Position numbers and translations under genes: made by a program
NCBI GenBank assembly: GCA_028678905.1
Contig: JAJRCO010000095.1
Location: forward strand, 1-6,873
Direction: 5' to 3'
Length of the DNA: 6,873 nt
Origin: Methanomicrobiales archaeon
GTDB lineage: Archaea > Halobacteriota > Methanomicrobia > Methanomicrobiales > JACTUA01
Shown here: in pieces, positions 5,195 through 6,873 of the stretch
Position numbering within the stretch: position 1 is the stretch's first letter
How the letters are laid out: every line of letters starts with the position of its first letter
Notes under the pieces: model-generated
What the model saw: the letters and a program-made list of their open reading frames with translations, nothing else
Told to the model about the DNA's origin: nothing
Database searches by the model: none

Positions 5195-6873
5195 TTAGGA
5201 GACAGCAGGGTGACCGGTCAGATACTTATAGAGTTCGCCACAGAGCACCGGGGGAAGTCCCAGCAGAACCAGGATCAACCAGTCAGTGGTAGGAAGTGCC
5301 GTCGTTCCCAGAAAGATCTGGAACAGGGGCTGGTACACCACCAGGAGGAGCAGTGCTACGCTGGCCAGCAGGGCCAGGAGGAGGTAGCGGTTGGAAAATA
5401 ACCCGATCCGGGCCAGAGGGTGGCGAAAGGACCGGAAGTTCAGGACATTCCAGAGCTCGATCAGGATCAGGCCGGCAAACGCCATGGTTCTGGCCCTCTC
5501 CAGGCCACCGGAGAGGGATTGCTGGAAGATCAGGATAGTGGCGAGCCCTGCATAGATACCCAGGAGGAGGATCATGACGATCGTTCTCCGGGTAAGCACC
5601 GGTTCCTCCGGATTCCGGGGCCTCTGGGCCATGATATCCTTTTCTGCTGGTTCCACCCCCAGCGCAAGGGCCGGCGCTCCGTCGGTGACCAGGTTAATCC
5701 AGAGGATCTGGACCGGAAGGAGGATCAGGGGCAGGTTCAGGAGGAGAACCCCCGCGATCACCACCACCTCGCCCATGTTGGACGAGAGCAGATACCGGGC
5801 GAATTTCACGATGTTGTCGTACTCCCTCCTTCCCTCCTCGATCCCGGCGACGATGCTGGCAAAGTTATCATCCACCAGGACCATATCGCTCGCCTCCCGG
5901 GCGACGTCGGTGCCCTTGATTCCCATGGCGATTCCGATCTGAGCCTTCTTAAGGGCGGGGGCATCATTCACCCCGTCTCCGGTCATGGCCACGCTCTTAC
6001 CCTCACGGTTGAGGACCTCGATCACCCGGACTTTATGAGCCGGGGAAGTGCGGGCAAGGATCTTAATGGAGCGAAGAGCCTTCCCCAGTTCCTCGTCGCT
6101 TAGGCTGGTGAGCTCCTTTCCGGTAAGCACCCCCTGGCTCTGGAGGCCGACTGCCTCACCCACCGCTTGGGCCGTGAGGGGAGCATCCCCGGTAATCATG
6201 ATGACGTCGATACCGGCAGTACGGCAGAGTTCGAGGGCTCTTTTCACTTCCGGACGCGGAGGATCGATAATGCCGGCAAATCCCAGGAAGATCAGATCGG
6301 TTTCAACAGCATCCTCGGTGCGTTCTAGATCCGCGGGAAGAACCCGGCGGGCGACCCCGAGAACCCGAAGCCCTTTCCCCGCACATGACTCATAGATGCC
6401 CGTCAGACGTTCCCTGTCCGGAGGAGTGATCGGGACCTCATTACCATTAAAAAGCATACGAGAGGATCGCTCGAGAATGACTTCCGGGGCCCCCTTTACG
6501 TAGGCTATCTCTCCTGCTTCTCCCTGATAGATTACGGTCATCCTTTTTCGCGAGGAATCGAAGGAGAACTCCTGTTGGGGACCAGGATCTACCGGGATCT
6601 CTGCGATTCCCGCCTTTGCAGCCACCACGACGAGCGCACCCTCGGTAGGTGAACCGATGATCTGGTACTGGTCCTCCTTCATCACCCGCCGGGCGGTGCT
6701 GGAAAGATAGGCGGCCTTCAGGAAGGCCAGGAGGCCAGGATGACTGTGGGGATCGATCTCCTCTCCTTCAAGGATGAACCTTCCCTCCGGTACATAACCC
6801 GATCCGGTAATTTCAAGGATGGTCCCGGGAAGGACAACTCTCTGGACCATCATCTCGTTCCTGGTCAATGTTC
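5195..6873 (-). CDS. Ca2+-type (P2A) cation-transporting P-type ATPase, C-terminal part (5' end outside the window)
   Basis: Uses ATP to pump a cation, most likely Ca2+, out of the cytoplasm. The gene enters from the right edge. The first in-window codons read T-L-T-R-N-E-M, the tail of the phosphorylation motif DKTGTLT, so the phosphorylated Asp, the A-domain and M1-M4 are missing here. Numbering residue 1 at codon 6866-6868: SPTEGAL (73-79) and FDSSRKRM (103-110) of the nucleotide domain, KGAPEV (125-130), TGDAPLTA (226-233), and the hinge MTGDGVNDAPAL (295-306). Six membrane segments follow. Ligands for both SERCA sites visible in this part are kept: Asn364 and Glu367 in M5, Asn392, Thr395 and Asp396 in M6, and Glu471 in M8 (IELWNVLN). 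This favours Ca2+ over the H+ or Na+ relatives, although the M4 Glu cannot be checked. The C-terminus is short, with no regulatory extension. First in-window gene of the operon; the promoter is beyond the edge. Confidence 0.93.
   Translation of the reverse strand, partial: TLTRNEMMVQRVVLPGTILEITGSGYVPEGRFILEGEEIDPHSHPGLLAFLKAAYLSSTARRVMKEDQYQIIGSPTEGALVVVAAKAGIAEIPVDPGPQQEFSFDSSRKRMTVIYQGEAGEIAYVKGAPEVILERSSRMLFNGNEVPITPPDRERLTGIYESCAGKGLRVLGVARRVLPADLERTEDAVETDLIFLGFAGIIDPPRPEVKRALELCRTAGIDVIMITGDAPLTAQAVGEAVGLQSQGVLTGKELTSLSDEELGKALRSIKILARTSPAHKVRVIEVLNREGKSVAMTGDGVNDAPALKKAQIGIAMGIKGTDVAREASDMVLVDDNFASIVAGIEEGRREYDNIVKFARYLLSSNMGEVVVIAGVLLLNLPLILLPVQILWINLVTDGAPALALGVEPAEKDIMAQRPRNPEEPVLTRRTIVMILLLGIYAGLATILIFQQSLSGGLERARTMAFAGLILIELWNVLNFRSFRHPLARIGLFSNRYLLLALLASVALLLLVVYQPLFQIFLGTTALPTTDWLILVLLGLPPVLCGELYKYLTGHPAVS

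Noticed and set aside
5420..6103. Long open frame on the plus strand (227 codons)
   Set aside because: It is the antisense shadow of the P-type ATPase, whose motifs are unmistakable in the minus-strand frame. Its translation is low-complexity Gly/Asp/His-rich.

Overview
The window looks like chromosomal DNA of a methanogenic archaeon, most likely from the Methanomicrobiales or a close relative. This is inferred from the gene families (a PiT/DUF47 phosphate pair, a P2A-type ATPase, small signal-peptide proteins), from TATA-like boxes about 25-30 bp before probable starts, from genes with little or no leader, and from oligo-T stretches after genes. No rRNA, tRNA, CRISPR array, insertion sequence or phage gene was seen.

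Layout: positions 1-219 hold no convincing gene and end in a TATA-like element. A secreted protein of unknown function (220-744, +) follows, with a hairpin and T-tract behind it. Convergent to it is an orphan beta-class DNA methyltransferase (814-1692, -) with no restriction enzyme beside it. Positions 1693-2273 form a long, mostly non-coding gap containing a locally AT-rich stretch, a cluster of CTAG sites, small direct repeats and one doubtful reading frame. Next is a lipoprotein of the eqolisin (peptidase G1) family (2274-3092, -) with both catalytic-dyad residues present.

The rest (3189-6873, -) is one tight transcription unit read right to left: a Ca2+-type P-type ATPase (its 5' part lies outside the window), a small unrecognised protein, a PiT-family phosphate permease with unusual signature motifs, and a DUF47/PhoU-like protein. 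Gaps are 8 nt, then 4 nt, then a 4-nt ATGA overlap, so the four are probably co-transcribed and partly translationally coupled. The likely theme is joint handling of a divalent cation (Ca2+) and phosphate: the ATPase would export or store the cation, the PiT would carry phosphate (PiT proteins often carry metal-phosphate complexes), and the DUF47 protein would control the permease. The eqolisin lies 96 bp beyond the last operon gene and has a promoter-like element of its own.

The window shows no clear defence system or new multi-gene machinery. The most notable items are the archaeal eqolisin lipoprotein, the divergent PiT/DUF47 pair linked to a Ca2+ pump, and the concentration of CTAG sites around the methyltransferase.
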